Assembly (NCBI RefSeq): GCF_000835495.1
Contig: NW_015622541.1
Span: 6,758,001-6,822,000 of the forward strand
DNA from: Cladophialophora immunda
Lineage: Eukaryota; Ascomycota; Eurotiomycetes; Chaetothyriales; Herpotrichiellaceae
Direction of reading: 5' to 3'
DNA length: 64,000 bases
The notes below the pieces were generated by a model. That model did no database searches. It was not told the DNA's origin and saw nothing but the letters and a program-made list of their open reading frames with translations. This document shows positions 11,355 to 23,465 of the stretch, in pieces. Position 1 is the stretch's first letter. Every line of letters begins with the position of its first letter. Made by a program: the position numbers and the translations under genes.

Positions 11355-13355
11355 TCTCGGCCGGAGTTGACGCATCCGTGGCGGCATGGGGAGAGATGGA
11401 AGACTGCCGTAAACGAGACGTCTTTGGTGGCGTGTGATATGTGTAAGGTGACTTGTCACCTTCTCTGGCTCTCCCAACCCAAAGCGGAATACCGGACTGA
11501 GTCGTTGAAGGTGCTCCGAGATGCGTCTCTGAAGACAACAGCCACAGTAAAGTCCTGTAGCTGCTTGGGCCGTGCCATTTCTTCTGGTGGGCAGTATGGG
11601 CCGCTCCCTGCTCTTGTTCTGGATATTGCTTTGAGTAGCGGCGGTCACATATATCGACAGCTGTGTCCAGGCCTGCAATTTTCATGTTCCCGGACGAGTC
11701 TGGGAATTCAATCCATGCGGTATTCCTCAGTATTCCTCCGTGCTGTGATCTAAACATCGCCAGCTCGTGAGCACCCCAAACCTCCCCATGCCACATCGAT
11801 TCTGTTGACTCCAGACTCGGGTTCTAAGTGCAACTTGATACAAGTAGTCGGGTCCATTAAGGATGGACGAAAAATGACGCCTACCTCTGGCACTGTTTGC
11901 GCAGACATCGTGTCTTGGGACGGGAGAAGATTCGTAGCGATACAAGCCGAAGCAACCTTGGAGATCCAAATGTTGCTAGGGCTTTAGCCATATTCCGAGA
12001 AAGTATGTGGCTGAGAGAATGGCTGCATGGAAGAGCAGAATGCACGACTGGGGAAAGCTTCAATAGATCAACACGCGTATTCGCCTCCTCTCCAGTCGAA
12101 GAGTCAAGTACTATGCGAGTATGAGGTGCTGCCAGCCTCGAGGCTTTGGGCCTTGGCACAAGGTCTGGCTGTTGAGATGCTGGTTGAGTTCGAGGAGGTC
12201 GACAAAAGCCCATCGCAACTAGGGCACAACGACCCCACCAACACACAACACACAAACATACAGGGTCACCCACCAAAAAATCCAATACCGAGAAGTAGCA
12301 AAAAAACTTTTTCCACCAGCTCCTTGGTAGGAGGTGGTGGGAAGTGAAACCCGCAGTGGCAGGTTTTTCCGGTCGAGATACATTGATTCCTGCCCGGGGC
12401 AGGTTACCTGGTATATCTCATTCGATGGTGGAGGTGGGATCGGAGGATCGCCTACTAGAACCATTTCCTTCGCTTGTTGACTTCGTTAAGTCTCTTTCTC
12501 TCATTGTGTTTTGTTGGCTCTTGTAGCCTCTTTCCTGAGTAGGGGTCTTTGTGATTGTTGGGAGATTTTCTGATAATCTAATTGATATGTTTGAATTTCC
12601 AGATGCCCATATAATCTCACCTTTTGGTCTTCACCCTGTGTGAAGATCTGTAGAAGAGCGGGTCCGGGTGTGGCAGAACGGGTTTGCTGAACTGATGGTT
12701 TTCTGGTCTTCGGCATGCGGACCTCTGCAAGGGGCTCCAAGTAGGTACAATGTTGAACTAAATGCTCTCCCAAAGAGCGTTTACCCACAATACGAAGTTG
12801 ACACATTGTTCGTACTAGAAAGGGTTTGATATTCACGAGGCTGAACATGTCACCCATGTGGAGTGATGGGTGACACAGGTGATGTCATCCGGCAGTTACC
12901 CAAAAGGGCAACTCAGACGAGCTGCTCGCCTGCTTCTTCCGAAACTCAGGTGACGGCGAGACGGCGGGGCGGAAGCAAATGCAATGGCAAAGAATTTCTT
13001 GGTCTTAATCTCGGTACTTGGTCCTGGGGGTCCAACAGCCAGGATACAATAACAACCACGACCAAACGACATTCCCCTGGCGTTGCAAACATCTTCTTTG
13101 CTACTGACCTCCGTGCTATCTGTTCTGTTTCCATCAAGCGACCGGTGAGGCGTGCGCAGACTCTGCACAGCCGCCGATCGCGTCACCAGGTCATATCAGT
13201 TGGCCCTCCCTCCGGCTGCGCGCATGTGCTCGGTCTGAGTGAGCAATCCAGGCATCCAGGTCAGAACATAGATGCACAAAAGACAAACAATGCCAGCTCG
13301 ACGCGGTCGTCCCTATCCATAAGGCCAAAACACACCTCGCAGGTGCTCGTCAACC

Positions 13356-15182
13356 ATGGCCTTCAACTTCAACTGGTCGCCCTTGTCCACGGACGCCGGC
13401 TTCCTACCGCGCGCCCAAGAACTCCTCACCAATGCTCTCAATCGAGCCGACCCTAAGCCTGCCATCATTGTCGACGACATAATCGTCAATGAACTCAACC
13501 TGGGAGATGTTCCTCCCGAGCTGGAGATTTTGGAGATCGGCGATTTGGCAGAGGATAGATTCCGTGGAACTTTCAAGATGATGTACAATGGGAACGCATA
13601 TCTCACTCTCAAGACAAAAGTTCAAGCAAATCCATTGAACACATACCTACGCACTCGCTCCGCGTTTGCTACACCACGACCCTTGGCTGCCGACACCGGT
13701 CTGACCATACCACTTCAAATCACCCTGTCCGAGTTCCGCTTGTCCGGCTTCATTATTCTTGTCTTTTCGAGACAGAAAGGGTTGACTCTGGTCTTTCGCA
13801 ACGACCCTCTGGAGTCTCTACGCGTCTCCTCTACTTTTGACTCGATACCTTTCGTTGCAAACTTCCTTCAAAAGGAGATTGAAACCCAGCTACGCGGGCT
13901 GTTGATGGACGAGCTGCCTGCTATCATCCATCGACTTTCACTGCAGTTGTTAGTACCCGAGGATAAAGCACGGGAGGAACGTCAGCTTGGGGCCACACAG
14001 ATATCAAAAGATGAAGTCGTGGTTGATCCGTTGGCCAGTCCACCGCAAGACCCGGTCGACTCTACCGGCGCAGTGTTGACCCCGGCAGAAGTTGCATCTT
14101 TATCACTGGATTCGTCGGTCGAGACGCAGTCATTGTTTTCACGAAAGAATCTCCTAAGATTAGCTACCTTGACTGATTCACACCGAACTTTGTCTTTGTT
14201 CACTCCATCCATTCGAGATGCTGTTTTCCGTGCCTGGACCGGTCCATTGGAACGAGGAGAGATGACGGGCCTTCTGACCCGAACAACAACCCCAGCCCTG
14301 TCTCGCAGCCACTCGTACGCTGGGAGTCTCAGCACGTCGACGGCATATACCTTTGATAGCGGATGGTCTCGGCCACCTTTGTCGAGCTTCGCTTCTTCAG
14401 GCCACGGTCTGAGCATGAGTGGTGGAAGACACGGGCAAGCACACAGAGCGCGCAGGAGGAAGAAGCGTGTAGTCGACCTGCGGCCTCATCCGGAAACTGG
14501 GGAGCCTGAATTGGTCGTCGAAGATAGTTCAACAGCTGATTCCACGAGTGTGTCGGAAAGCACATCGACTGCAGCGTCCGTCTTCTCGGCACCCGCCGCC
14601 ACCACCACCATGTCTTCTGATCCAACCCAAAGTGTCAATCCTGTGACCCCGCCGAGAAGCCCTGTGGCAATCAAGCGAGCAGCAACGTTCGAACCGATCC
14701 GCCAGGGAGGGATGCGGAGTGTCAGTGAAGGCACGCCCGCTCAGGAGTCCATGGATCAGATCGAGGAACCCTCCTTGGACATCCACCAAACACCCCGAGC
14801 TACGGATCCTAACGCCACCATTCGGCTTCGGACTCGAAGAACACTTCCTACTGCTTGCGATGACGATGAGACACCTCGAGCTTCGATGTATCTACTCGAT
14901 CAGAAGGAGCCACCCATGTCTCAACAGCCGGCCGAACCTAAGGTTGTTGTCAGCGAGAAAGCTGAGCTCCACTCCATCCCAGGCCCGTCGCGGCCAGCCC
15001 TTCCGAATTTCCTTCAGTTTGTCGCCGACCCGTCAAATGCAGGCAGCATTGCAGAGCGTGCCTGGATGATGAAAATGGCGAACGAGATGGCGCAGCGGTA
15101 TGAAGAAGAAAGACTTAAAGGCAGCTTTGGACCAGTGTCCCGTGAAGAAGAGGCGAATCCTCCTCCAGCCTACGCGCGATAA
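13356..15182 (+). CDS. mdm34: Mdm34, ERMES subunit (ER-mitochondria tether)
   Basis: Outer-mitochondrial-membrane component of the ER-mitochondria encounter structure, which with Mmm1, Mdm10 and Mdm12 moves phospholipids between the organelles and keeps mitochondrial shape. A single exon gives 608 aa. Residues 1 to about 195 form the lipid-binding SMP domain, starting MAFNFNWSPL and including ITLSEFRLSGFIILVFSRQK and LVFRNDPLESLRVSSTFDSI. The C-terminal two thirds are Ser/Thr/Pro-rich and disordered, with a basic patch (RARRRKKRVVDLRPHPETGE) that is conserved in filamentous-fungal Mdm34. Length and domain order agree with Eurotiomycete homologues. It is transcribed toward the CCDC47-like gene, 566 bp downstream. 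Confidence 0.97.
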   Translation: MAFNFNWSPLSTDAGFLPRAQELLTNALNRADPKPAIIVDDIIVNELNLGDVPPELEILEIGDLAEDRFRGTFKMMYNGNAYLTLKTKVQANPLNTYLRTRSAFATPRPLAADTGLTIPLQITLSEFRLSGFIILVFSRQKGLTLVFRNDPLESLRVSSTFDSIPFVANFLQKEIETQLRGLLMDELPAIIHRLSLQLLVPEDKAREERQLGATQISKDEVVVDPLASPPQDPVDSTGAVLTPAEVASLSLDSSVETQSLFSRKNLLRLATLTDSHRTLSLFTPSIRDAVFRAWTGPLERGEMTGLLTRTTTPALSRSHSYAGSLSTSTAYTFDSGWSRPPLSSFASSGHGLSMSGGRHGQAHRARRRKKRVVDLRPHPETGEPELVVEDSSTADSTSVSESTSTAASVFSAPAATTTMSSDPTQSVNPVTPPRSPVAIKRAATFEPIRQGGMRSVSEGTPAQESMDQIEEPSLDIHQTPRATDPNATIRLRTRRTLPTACDDDETPRASMYLLDQKEPPMSQQPAEPKVVVSEKAELHSIPGPSRPALPNFLQFVADPSNAGSIAERAWMMKMANEMAQRYEEERLKGSFGPVSREEEANPPPAYAR

Positions 15183-15748
15183 TGCTTTTGGGGCACTTTT
15201 GATTTTCCTTGAGCGATGCTTTCAGACTAAAAGTTTGCGTTTCTTTTCTTGTGTACCACCAACTAATGGCGTGATGAGGATACGATGTTGATGTAGATAG
15301 ATTCAGACTCCTACGAGGCTCAGGATCCTCTCGGAGGTCCAGAGAGCTGGGATTACTACTATTTCTATGTACCGTTGTTTTGTGTACACGATCTCAACGA
15401 TATCAACAAGTCTCTGAAGAATTGGTTCTTTACCCTTTTCGTCGCACATTGCTGTTTAATGTGGCCAGAGCCTTCCCCAAGTCGGTATTTCTCCTGGATT
15501 TTGGGATTACTTGGTGACCTGGTCGTTCCGAGAATACGACGCAGGAGAGTTTGCGCAGCTAGTGGATGCCACAAGCCACGCGGAGTGCATTTGCAAGAAA
15601 TTGTGGAGAGCTGGAGCAACGCAGTCCTCGGCCTTCTGCACTTTTCCCTTCCCTCCTGTGTCAAAACAACGCAGCGCAGCCCTTATCTGCGCATAGAGAA
15701 CTGTCGGGGTCATTTGTTTGATCCAGACCATTACTTTATTTGTCCATC
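15183..15748. other. Intergenic, mdm34 to CCDC47-like gene
   Basis: No supported gene. It includes the 3' end of the mdm34 transcript and the promoter of the next + strand gene. Confidence 0.5.
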
Positions 15749-17191
15749 ATGGACTACTTTAAGTCTCTTCTCGGCCCAAAGCCTTCCCAGGCGCCCGTCG
15801 TCGCCGATGATGCAGGTGAATAGACAACACTCCCCAACACCACGTTCAAACTCACTCATGCCGGGCCTCTAGATTTTGCAGATTTCGCAGCTGCTCCTGC
15901 GCCTTCGCCGGCCTCGATCCCTGTCTCTCCCGCCGATGCGCAAGCTGCTACTGCAACAGGAGCTGCCGTTGAAGGCCGTCCAGTGGTTTACACGAAATGG
16001 TATCGCGTGTGGGAACGGACCCAGCTGTCCGACTTCATGATGGAGGGTGTTCTTATACCTTTTATTCTTCTGGCCCTTCTGGTGCATTTCTGGGGAACGA
16101 GGACGAACCGGCGCAAAGCAAAAAAATGGATGGCCGTCCATGCCCCTCTTTTGGAGCGAGAGTTTGCGGTCGTTGGATACAGTGCGATCCCGAATGCTGA
16201 ACCCAGTGCAGAAGGCGGAGTGTCTCCTGGGGATGTGAGCTTGTTCAAGGACATTGTGAAGAACAAGGGAGATAACATCTCGGACGAGCTGCTGAAGGAG
16301 AAGGCCGCATGGGAGTACGAGTCGTATGCGACCGGACGACAAAATGTGGCATTTATGGATGTCAAGATCTACTTGAAGAGGCGCATGAATCCCATGATGA
16401 TGCTGGCGGAGGAACTCACGGGAATGTTTATTGAGTCGATCAAACCCAAACCCGAGAGGATGGAAGCCGTCATCTACACCTTTGACGGCAAAGAGAAGGA
16501 ATTCGTCCCACCGTCCGTTCCGGGCTCTGAGGAAGCAGGCAAGACAAAATCCGTGGGGAACTCAGCCTACGACCCGTTCGTCTTCGCCGTGGTCAACAAG
16601 TTGGCGATGCGCAAACTCCGCGAGGAACGGTACGACCTGTCTCTCACGTTCACCAAAGACCACGCCAAACTCCCCGACTGGGCTACATGCATGAGCGAGT
16701 CGGCCGAAATCAGTGACTGGATGCTCACCAAAGAACTGGTCGATGCACTTCATGAAGCTGGCCCAGACTATTTCCAGTACCTCATCATCACGGACCAACC
16801 TCATGACAAACCCACCAACTTGAACGAAACGGCGCCGAAAAAACGTCTCCACATCTCGCTTCGTCTCCCTTCGGATGGCAACTACCTCCCTACCCTGCCT
16901 CTGTTCGCGGCTTTCCTCCGCTTACCCGACGTCCTCGTCTCGCAGTCGCACCTCCGACCTGAGGTGCTCAGAAAGATCAACACGATCCGCGAGCAGGAAA
17001 AGAGCAAGCTCAAGAAGATTTCGGACAAGGAGGCGGAAGAGGAGAGGCTGAAACAGCTGGATAAGATGAAGAAGGAAGAAAGAGAACGGAAGATGAAGGG
17101 CATGAGCGCGGAGGAGCAGAGGAAGTTTCTGGAAAGGGAGAATGAGAAGATGCGGAAGAAGCAGGAGAAGAAGATGACGAGGAGAGGCTGA
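15749..17191 (+). CDS. CCDC47-like ER membrane protein (DUF1682)
   Basis: Fungal member of the CCDC47/DUF1682 family. In animals CCDC47 is an ER protein of the PAT complex that helps insert multipass membrane proteins and binds calcium; the fungal function is inferred from this. Exons 15749-15815 and 15873-17191 give 461 aa. After a short Ala/Pro-rich N-terminus there is one membrane helix at about residues 76-96 (MMEGVLIPFILLALLVHFW), then the conserved cytosolic domain with WMAVHAPLLEREFAVVGY, and a strongly charged Lys/Glu-rich C-terminal coiled coil ending EKKMTRRG, which is typical of the family. The small first exon (22 codons) is supported by a good donor and an in-phase acceptor at 15871-15872. 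Confidence 0.92.
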
Positions 17192-18080
17192 TGCGCAGTC
17201 TGCAGAGAGAAAGGAAGGACAAAGGATCCATGACGGATGTGACAGTGATGAGTGGCCGATTCTTCTCTCGCCCTTGGTCTTGTCACATTTCTCACTATAT
17301 TCTTGAGCACATAATTGCCCCCGAAGATACTCTTTCTTCGATATAGAGGTGCACATACCCTTCGACTGAATGTGTACCTGATGAGGCCCAGTTCCCAAGC
17401 GGATCTCTTCCCAACCTCCTCCACGTCAATGGCTGCGTGCTGTCAGAATCTTATCGACGGAAGTGTACGGAGTACGAGTCCTCCGTAGTATCGCCGTAGC
17501 AGGTGCCTTGTACCCCAGATCAGCCTTTTCCCTAATGATCCAAAATTAGGAGGCCTCGAAGGAGTGGGTTGGTGGGCTGTGTTCGGGGCCTGAATGCCAG
17601 GCCGAAACCACATCCGCCGTGCAAACTCCACCAAACATTTGCACGTCCGGCGACCTATTCACCTCGATTGGACACATCAACCCCCCCGTTTCAAGCTTGA
17701 TTCTCCAGCCCGGTTTGAGACTTGGAGATCGCCTTGCCGGATCTGGGGGCGAGGCTAGACTCTGCCACCGCCCAATGTATCCGTACGCGCGGCTGGTGGC
17801 TCTCGGTTTCATGCACAAGGCTTCTGGCTCTTGTCCAAGCCTCAGCCGCTGCGAGGCCATGCCTGAGGTGCTGTATCAAGGTCAGAAGCTGGGCTTCGGA
17901 ACTTCCCTCTCTTTCACTTTGCATTGTTCTCTTCTTCCACTCTTGCCTTTGTACCACTCGTTTGTTTGGTGATATCCTGGACGACTTGACTGCTACACAG
18001 GTGGGATAGAGACACCTCACCGCGAACGAGAAGCACCATTACAGCGGAGTGTAACTATACTTCTCTGACCTTTGGCAAAT
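17192..18080. other. Intergenic, 889 bp
   Basis: No supported gene. Open frames on both strands are short and lack family resemblance. The pyrimidine-rich part before 18081 is the likely leader of the next gene. Confidence 0.5.
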
Positions 18081-19259
18081 ATGCATTTGCGGCCCTTGCT
18101 GTCCTTCCTCCCCTTCCTCAGCCTCAGCATTGCTGCTTCGCTCGACGTACCGGTGTTGAAACGCCAATCGACCGCATGCAACAACTCTCCTTCTCTATGC
18201 TCGAAAGCCTACAATAGCATCGTCCATCTGGGTGCGCACGATTCACCCTTTGTCCGAGATGCCTCGACGGGCTATTCAACGTCTGGAAACCAATACTACA
18301 ACTCGACGGTACAACTCTCAGCCGGTGTCCGTCTGCTTTCGGCCCAAGTCCACAAATCCAACGGCGAATACCACTTATGCCATTCTTCCTGCGATTTGTT
18401 GGATGCGGGAATTCTGTCAGACTGGCTAGAAGAGATCAAGACATGGCTGGATAATAACCCGAATGAGGTTGTCACCATTCTCCTTGTCAACTCGGACAAT
18501 GCGTCCCCAGAGGACTTGGGGGCACATTTCACAACGGCACAGATCACGAACTACGCCTACGTCCCTCCTTCCACGAGCACGCCTCCCGCCTCGGGCACCT
18601 GGCCAACCCTACAAGAGCTGATTACTGCCAATAAACGGCTTATGGTCTTTGTGGCATCCATCTCGGATCCCGCGTCCATACCCAGCCAGTATTCGTACCT
18701 GATGGACGAGTTCACTTTTATATTTGAAAACCCTTACGACAACACCTCCCCTAGCAACTTCAGCTGCCTCCCGGATCGGCCCACTGCCGTCCAGGGGAAC
18801 ACTGAAGCTGCCATTGCCTCCAACCGGATGGCATTTACCAACCACTTCCTCTACGAAGAGGGCCTGTTCGATATCGAGACTCCCAACGTGGACAATATCA
18901 CCATCACCAACTCGCCAGGCAACAGCATTGGAAATCTCGGATATAGCCTGTCCCAATGTAACTCGGCGTACGGCAAACCGTCGACGTTCGTCCTGGTCGA
19001 CTTCTTCGACCAGGGCCCCGCGATCGCCGCCGTCGATGCCATGAATGGTGTCACCAACCCCGTAGGGCGTACCGCCGTGCCTCCGAGAGATAGCGGACAG
19101 AGTTCTGATCCAAGCGAGTCAAGCTTCCAAGGCGTGGTCAACCTGGTGAATGAAGTCAAGGACGGGAAAAAGCCAAAACTGGGGGCCTGGATTTGGGCGG
19201 CTGGGCAGTGGACGTTCGGCGGCATCAATCTGAGTGGCGGCAACGTCTTCCAGAAGTGA
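18081..19259 (+). CDS. Secreted PI-PLC X-domain-like phosphodiesterase
   Basis: Predicted extracellular or cell-wall-attached protein of the PLC-like phosphodiesterase superfamily (TIM barrel). It is uninterrupted, 392 aa. Residues 1-20 form a signal peptide (MHLRPLLSFLPFLSLSIAAS), followed by a KR pair at 27-28 that fits Kex2 processing. The first barrel strand carries VHLGAHDSPF, with His53 at the position of the first catalytic His of bacterial PI-PLC; DVR/H-type elements follow (AQVHKSNGEYHLCHSSC). It lacks the Ca-binding and PH/C2 parts of eukaryotic PLC-delta enzymes. Many Asn-X-Ser/Thr sites suit a secreted glycoprotein. Substrate and even catalytic activity are unproven for this fungal group. 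The ATG at 18081 was chosen; the codon nine bases upstream is TTG. Confidence 0.88.
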   Translation: MHLRPLLSFLPFLSLSIAASLDVPVLKRQSTACNNSPSLCSKAYNSIVHLGAHDSPFVRDASTGYSTSGNQYYNSTVQLSAGVRLLSAQVHKSNGEYHLCHSSCDLLDAGILSDWLEEIKTWLDNNPNEVVTILLVNSDNASPEDLGAHFTTAQITNYAYVPPSTSTPPASGTWPTLQELITANKRLMVFVASISDPASIPSQYSYLMDEFTFIFENPYDNTSPSNFSCLPDRPTAVQGNTEAAIASNRMAFTNHFLYEEGLFDIETPNVDNITITNSPGNSIGNLGYSLSQCNSAYGKPSTFVLVDFFDQGPAIAAVDAMNGVTNPVGRTAVPPRDSGQSSDPSESSFQGVVNLVNEVKDGKKPKLGAWIWAAGQWTFGGINLSGGNVFQK

Positions 19260-19710
19260 GGGAGTGCATGTGAGAAGAGAAGAGTGGATTGAAGAGACAT
19301 GAAAGAAGGAGACACCGACTAGTCCAACGGTATCCGCGACTTGGCCTTGCACGGCAAGCAGGATGTCGTCCTGGACCTGCACCGGGTGCGCACCTCCGAC
19401 TTTTGGCGGACATGGATCTGGCTATCTCGCATGGCCACCATCCTCCCACCACGAGCACCACAAGCCCCGAGTGATCTCAAACACGGACTTGGCGCCATTT
19501 TGGAAGAGTCAAGTTGGAAAATCAAGGATCGACGGCAAGATTCCATATCTAATCCCGAAACGAAAACTTTCACGACGACATGACACGACACACAACGCCC
19601 GCTCTGGCACTGACTTGTTGGCCATATGCACGGCGAGCTATCCCACCTCGTTGGCCCACAAGGGTCGACACGACATTATATTGCACTGCATTGCATAGCG
19701 AACGGCGTCT

Positions 19711-19747
19711 TGTTTGTTTGTTTGCTTGCTTGCTTGTTTGTTTGTTT
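19711..19747 (+). repeat. TTGT/TTGC tetranucleotide microsatellite
   Basis: About nine copies of a TTTG/CTTG unit, with the variant units clustered in the middle. Confidence 0.85.
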
Positions 19748-19896
19748 CGCCACCACCTGAATTTATATCGACTTGGATATTTGAAGAGGGGTTTTGATCT
19801 GGCGATGGATACACCACAAAAGCGAGTCTCGAGTAGATTTTGTCGCTCAACCGTTATTGTGGACGAAATAGGGGCATCGAGATTGTGAATGGAATT

Positions 19897-19921
19897 GGAT
19901 AGGGATAGGGATAGGAATAGG
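19897..19921 (+). repeat. GGATAG-type short tandem repeat
   Basis: About four slightly degenerate copies of GGATAG(G). The unit is unlike the fungal telomere unit TTAGGG, so this is not an interstitial telomere. Confidence 0.7.
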
Positions 19922-20524
19922 TACCGAGATTACGAGTGGCATCGAGACTGGATATCTAGCAAGGATCGGGATACATATTATAGGTACTCCGTGTACGTAT
20001 AGGTATCTGCGTACAATTCAATGTGCGGCGAATATAGGCGGGTGGCCACTTGCTTTCACAATTCGGGACACGAAATCAAAATGGTTCGTTGATACCTACG
20101 TAGGTAGGGACATTGATTCATGGCTTTCTTTCGTACTGGTTCTGCTTCTGGTTCTGATATTTGTATTTTTATATTTTTCTAGAACTTAGTCACTCTTCAC
20201 CCGCCCTGTCACGTTGGGTGGTGCAGCTCTCTCCTCGAGAATCCATCCACGCTCTCAATCGGCCCCTGGCAAGAGAGACTACGCCTATCTGTGTCGAGTC
20301 CTCGACATTGCCATCCATAACCATTGCACGGCGATATCCTGATAGATGGCTGTCTACGTGTCTAGCGACCTGGGATGATCAAAATGGCTTTTACCACCAA
20401 CCGCAGCAGCGTGTCCATCCGACTCGGGAGCAGCTACGACAAGCAGTGTCAAGATGACCTGTTGGATATCAAAAGCCCCCTTTTACAATTTTTTTTTCCA
20501 TCTTCACACCCATTCCGTCAAGCA

Positions 20525-23465
20525 TCACAACCTCGCAAACACCCTCTTCAGAACCTCTCGGCCCTTGTACAGGTTCTCCACCCGCATCCTCTCATTGTCC
20601 AGGTGCGCGTTGTCGCTCGCCTGACCCATGGGGAACATGGCGGCCGGGGCATCAAACTCGTGTTCGAGAAACGATATCGCGGGGATACTGCCGCCTTCGC
20701 GAATGAACAAGGGTTCTCGTGGCAGAGTTGAAGGTGGGAAGAAGCCCGTCGTCGCGAGGGAGGAGGCCCGGCGATGGGATGTGCGGGTTGGAGTTTCTGT
20801 TGATGCTGATGATGAGGTGGTAGCTTTGGAGGACGAAGGGGTTGTCGTCGCCTTCGACGGTGGGAATGAGCTTCCCACGGTGTCAGCGGTGCTGCCGACA
20901 GTGGACGCCTTGAACGTTCGTTGCTGATGCGCTGCAACGTCAGGATTCCAGACGTCAATGATGGCGTCTTTGAGAGCCGTGTAGATCTCACAATTCACAT
21001 CGGCAAGCCAGGGATCTGCTTTCGACGTGATGGTGACAGTCAGAGAATTCGAGCTCTGCAGCTTCGCGAACTCGGCATGTAGATATTCTGTAAGCGACTG
21101 GGCAATCTGCTCCGCCGTCTGGGATGGGACGATTCGAATGGAAAGTGTCGCTTTCGCGGAGCCAGAGATGGTGACGGCAGTCTTTGCCTCAGGCACTTCG
21201 ATACGGTGCACAGTAAGATTGGGATAGCGCCACCGTTGCATTAGCGAGAGGGCAAAAGCCTTCTCATTTTTGATCTCCGGGTGGCCAGGTAAAAGCGAGG
21301 AGGTAATGGATGCATAGGCCTTCACTTCTGATTCGGACAGCTCATCAACCGTGTCGTAGAACTTCGGAATCGTAACTTTGGTTGCGGAAGACCCAACAAG
21401 AGCAGCAAGTAAAACCGTCAGATCCTTGAGTGGTTCGTGTTGGACAGACTTCCCATCCATTCCCGAATGCAGATCTGGTCGGTTAGAAGTGACAGTGACG
21501 CTGGCATGAATAACTCCACGCATGCCAAATGTAAGACAGGGGATGTGGTCATCTAGCCAGTAGCTGTTGGATAGAAGAATATAGTCCACCGGACCAATGG
21601 CGTCGTGGGCCGATTGAACGGCTTGGCGGAACCCTCGGGAGCCAGCTTCTTCGTCGCCTTCAAGCAGAAACGTCACATTGCAAGACAGAGAGCCGTGTTG
21701 GACCAAATCGGCCACAGCATAAATGGCGGCTAGGATAGGACCTTTGTTGTCGGTTACGCCACGGCCATAAAGGTACGCGTCTAGTGGCTGAAGAACGAAT
21801 GGATCTCCGTTCCATGTTGGATTTGAGCTGCTGGTGTCAAACTCGGCATCGACCACGTCATAATGGCCGTAGAAAAGAATTGATTTTGTTGATTTGGTAG
21901 GTTTGGATGCCGGGAACCTTGCGAGTAATACCGGGTTGACCCCTTCTTGGGGTGATAGGAGGCGGGTTGTCGCACCAAAGGCATTACATTTCTTGCGAAG
22001 AAATGTGATCGCTTCATGGCAGTCCCGAACACACATGGGGTTCAAGGCCACCGTACGGTATGCCACAAATTCTCGAAGAGCGTTGACGAGTTCATCTAAG
22101 TACTGGTTAGCAGGAGATAGAAGGTTGCACGGGGCTAGATGTTACCATTGCTCCTCGCAGATGCGGCGATGGAGGCATGGGACCCAGGCTTGCCGCTCCA
22201 GAAGGATACCACACTGTCGTTTCCTCCCGTTACTAGCATGTCGTGATCCGGGGTTGTTGTCAAGCCCATCGCTAGGATTTTTCCAGCAGCCGCCTGCCAC
22301 GATTCGAGCTCTGCGAAATGATCGTCGTACCGCTGACAAGATGTCAATGACTGGTCGCCCCGCTGGATGGTTGGCTTACCTTGATCCAACCTTGGCTGGT
22401 TCCGCACAAGATGCTCTCTGTGCTCACCAGGATCTGACTGACGTCGCCGTGGCCCACTTGGAGCTTTTGCACGAGTTGGTTTGATGCCAGGTTGTAAATG
22501 TGGGCGCGCCCATCCGACAGACCAGCATAAAGGAAAGAGCCACGGTATGAGAGACTCAACACATTCGAGTCTGCATTTTTGAATTTTGTGATCTGTCTTG
22601 GTCCGGCTCCAGCCAGATCTTCAACCGACCATAGTTTGATGGTTCCGTCGCCGCCACCGGTGACGAGGACTTCCTCATCTCTGCCACGCGTGAAAAGCCC
22701 TTTTACCAGTAGCATACTGTAAATATAGCTTTTGTGAGCGTAAGGAAGATAGTTGTGGCTAGGGATGGTCAAGGCTCGACCGCCCTGGTTATTAGGCCCA
22801 TTGCTTGCACCCTCATCTGCAATGACATTGGCTATCCCGCCTGGTCCCAAAGAGTCGAAGAATCGATGTTTGCGAGAGCCGGGTGCAAAGGTGGACGCTG
22901 GAGATTTGACAGCGAGGTCGGTATTGAGCTTGTACCACTGAATGCTGGCATTTTGGGCGCCCCAAAACAGAGTCTGGACCTTAGTAGAGTGGACCACGCA
23001 GAAGACATCGCCAATCTCGAAGTGCGAATATAGAGAATAGAGTCTCTGTAGCGACTCGGTGGACCAAACATTGACAATGGCATCGGCACCAGTGGAGAAA
23101 AGAAGCGTCCTGTCGTCCGAGAGGGATAGACTGAGGACACTCTCTTTGTGAGCAGGGACTGTAGCTAGAAGCTCGTACGTCTCGAGGGACCAAACGACGA
23201 TGTTGCCCCCCTGGGTGCCGGCAAAGATCACATCATCGTCGACAGCAAGAGCCTGAACGCTGCCGGGAGCCTTGATCTGATGGAGAGGATGCTTCACGGG
23301 TGGTGATTGAGATCCGAGTGAAGTCGAGGCAGGCTTCTCGGCCTCAGGGAGAATGCGCTCATCGGAGGGTTCAATGCCGTCGGATGCGCTTGAGGCCGCA
23401 GAATGTGATTTGTGAGGTGACCCGTTCTGCTGGACCGAATCAGTTGGGGCCATGGACGAGAGCAT
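20525..23465 (-). CDS. DUG2: Dug2: WD40 plus M20 metallopeptidase, glutathione degradosome
   Basis: Cytosolic partner of Dug1/Dug3 in the gamma-glutamyl-transpeptidase-independent breakdown of glutathione. Exons (minus strand) 23465-22380, 22332-22146 and 22095-20525 join in phase to 947 aa (yeast Dug2 is 878). Residues about 70-420 are WD40 repeats (VKLW/IKLW-type strand ends, LVTGGGDGTIKLWSVED). From about 430 an M20-family peptidase begins, with metal-binding elements FYGHYDVVDAEF, GRGVTDNKGP and LEGDEEAGSRG and a C-terminal His in QASDNAHLDNERM. A Ser/Thr-rich low-complexity insert of about 60 residues splits the peptidase domain before its last strand. Start: ATG 23465 (a second at 23453); the frame stays open upstream without an ATG, so an upstream exon is possible. 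It is divergent from the asparaginase-family gene. Confidence 0.93.

Larger units (their letters stand above)
9503..13355. other. Gene-poor region, 3.85 kb
   Basis: No open frame here matches a family I recognise. The longest, about 220 codons on the minus strand at 11131-11796, is low-complexity (proline/histidine runs) and lacks a domain. The region carries several short tandem repeats (10527-10553, 11331-11354) and scattered A/T-rich stretches. A long non-coding transcript or a fast-evolving small gene cannot be excluded. The last part (about 12850-13355) should contain the mdm34 promoter. Confidence 0.45.
19260..20524. other. Intergenic between convergent genes, repeat-bearing
   Basis: Lies between the 3' ends of the PLC-like gene (+) and DUG2 (-). 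No gene seen. It contains a tetranucleotide run (19711-19747) and a short GGATAG-type repeat (19897-19921), consistent with relaxed, non-coding DNA. Confidence 0.55.

Noticed and set aside
11131..11796. 221-codon minus-strand frame in the gene-poor region
   Set aside because: Contains the GTGGAG repeat as a proline run and lacks a domain; an overlapping 191-codon frame is equally open, so chance is likely.
18072..18080. Upstream starts for the PLC-like, DUG2, GH15, VOC, monooxygenase and asparaginase-family genes
   Set aside because: The frames are open upstream but begin with TTG or GTG; nuclear fungal genes use ATG, so the first suitable ATG was taken.
19897..19921. Interstitial telomeric repeat
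   Set aside because: The unit is GGATAG(G), not TTAGGG, and only about four imperfect copies are present.
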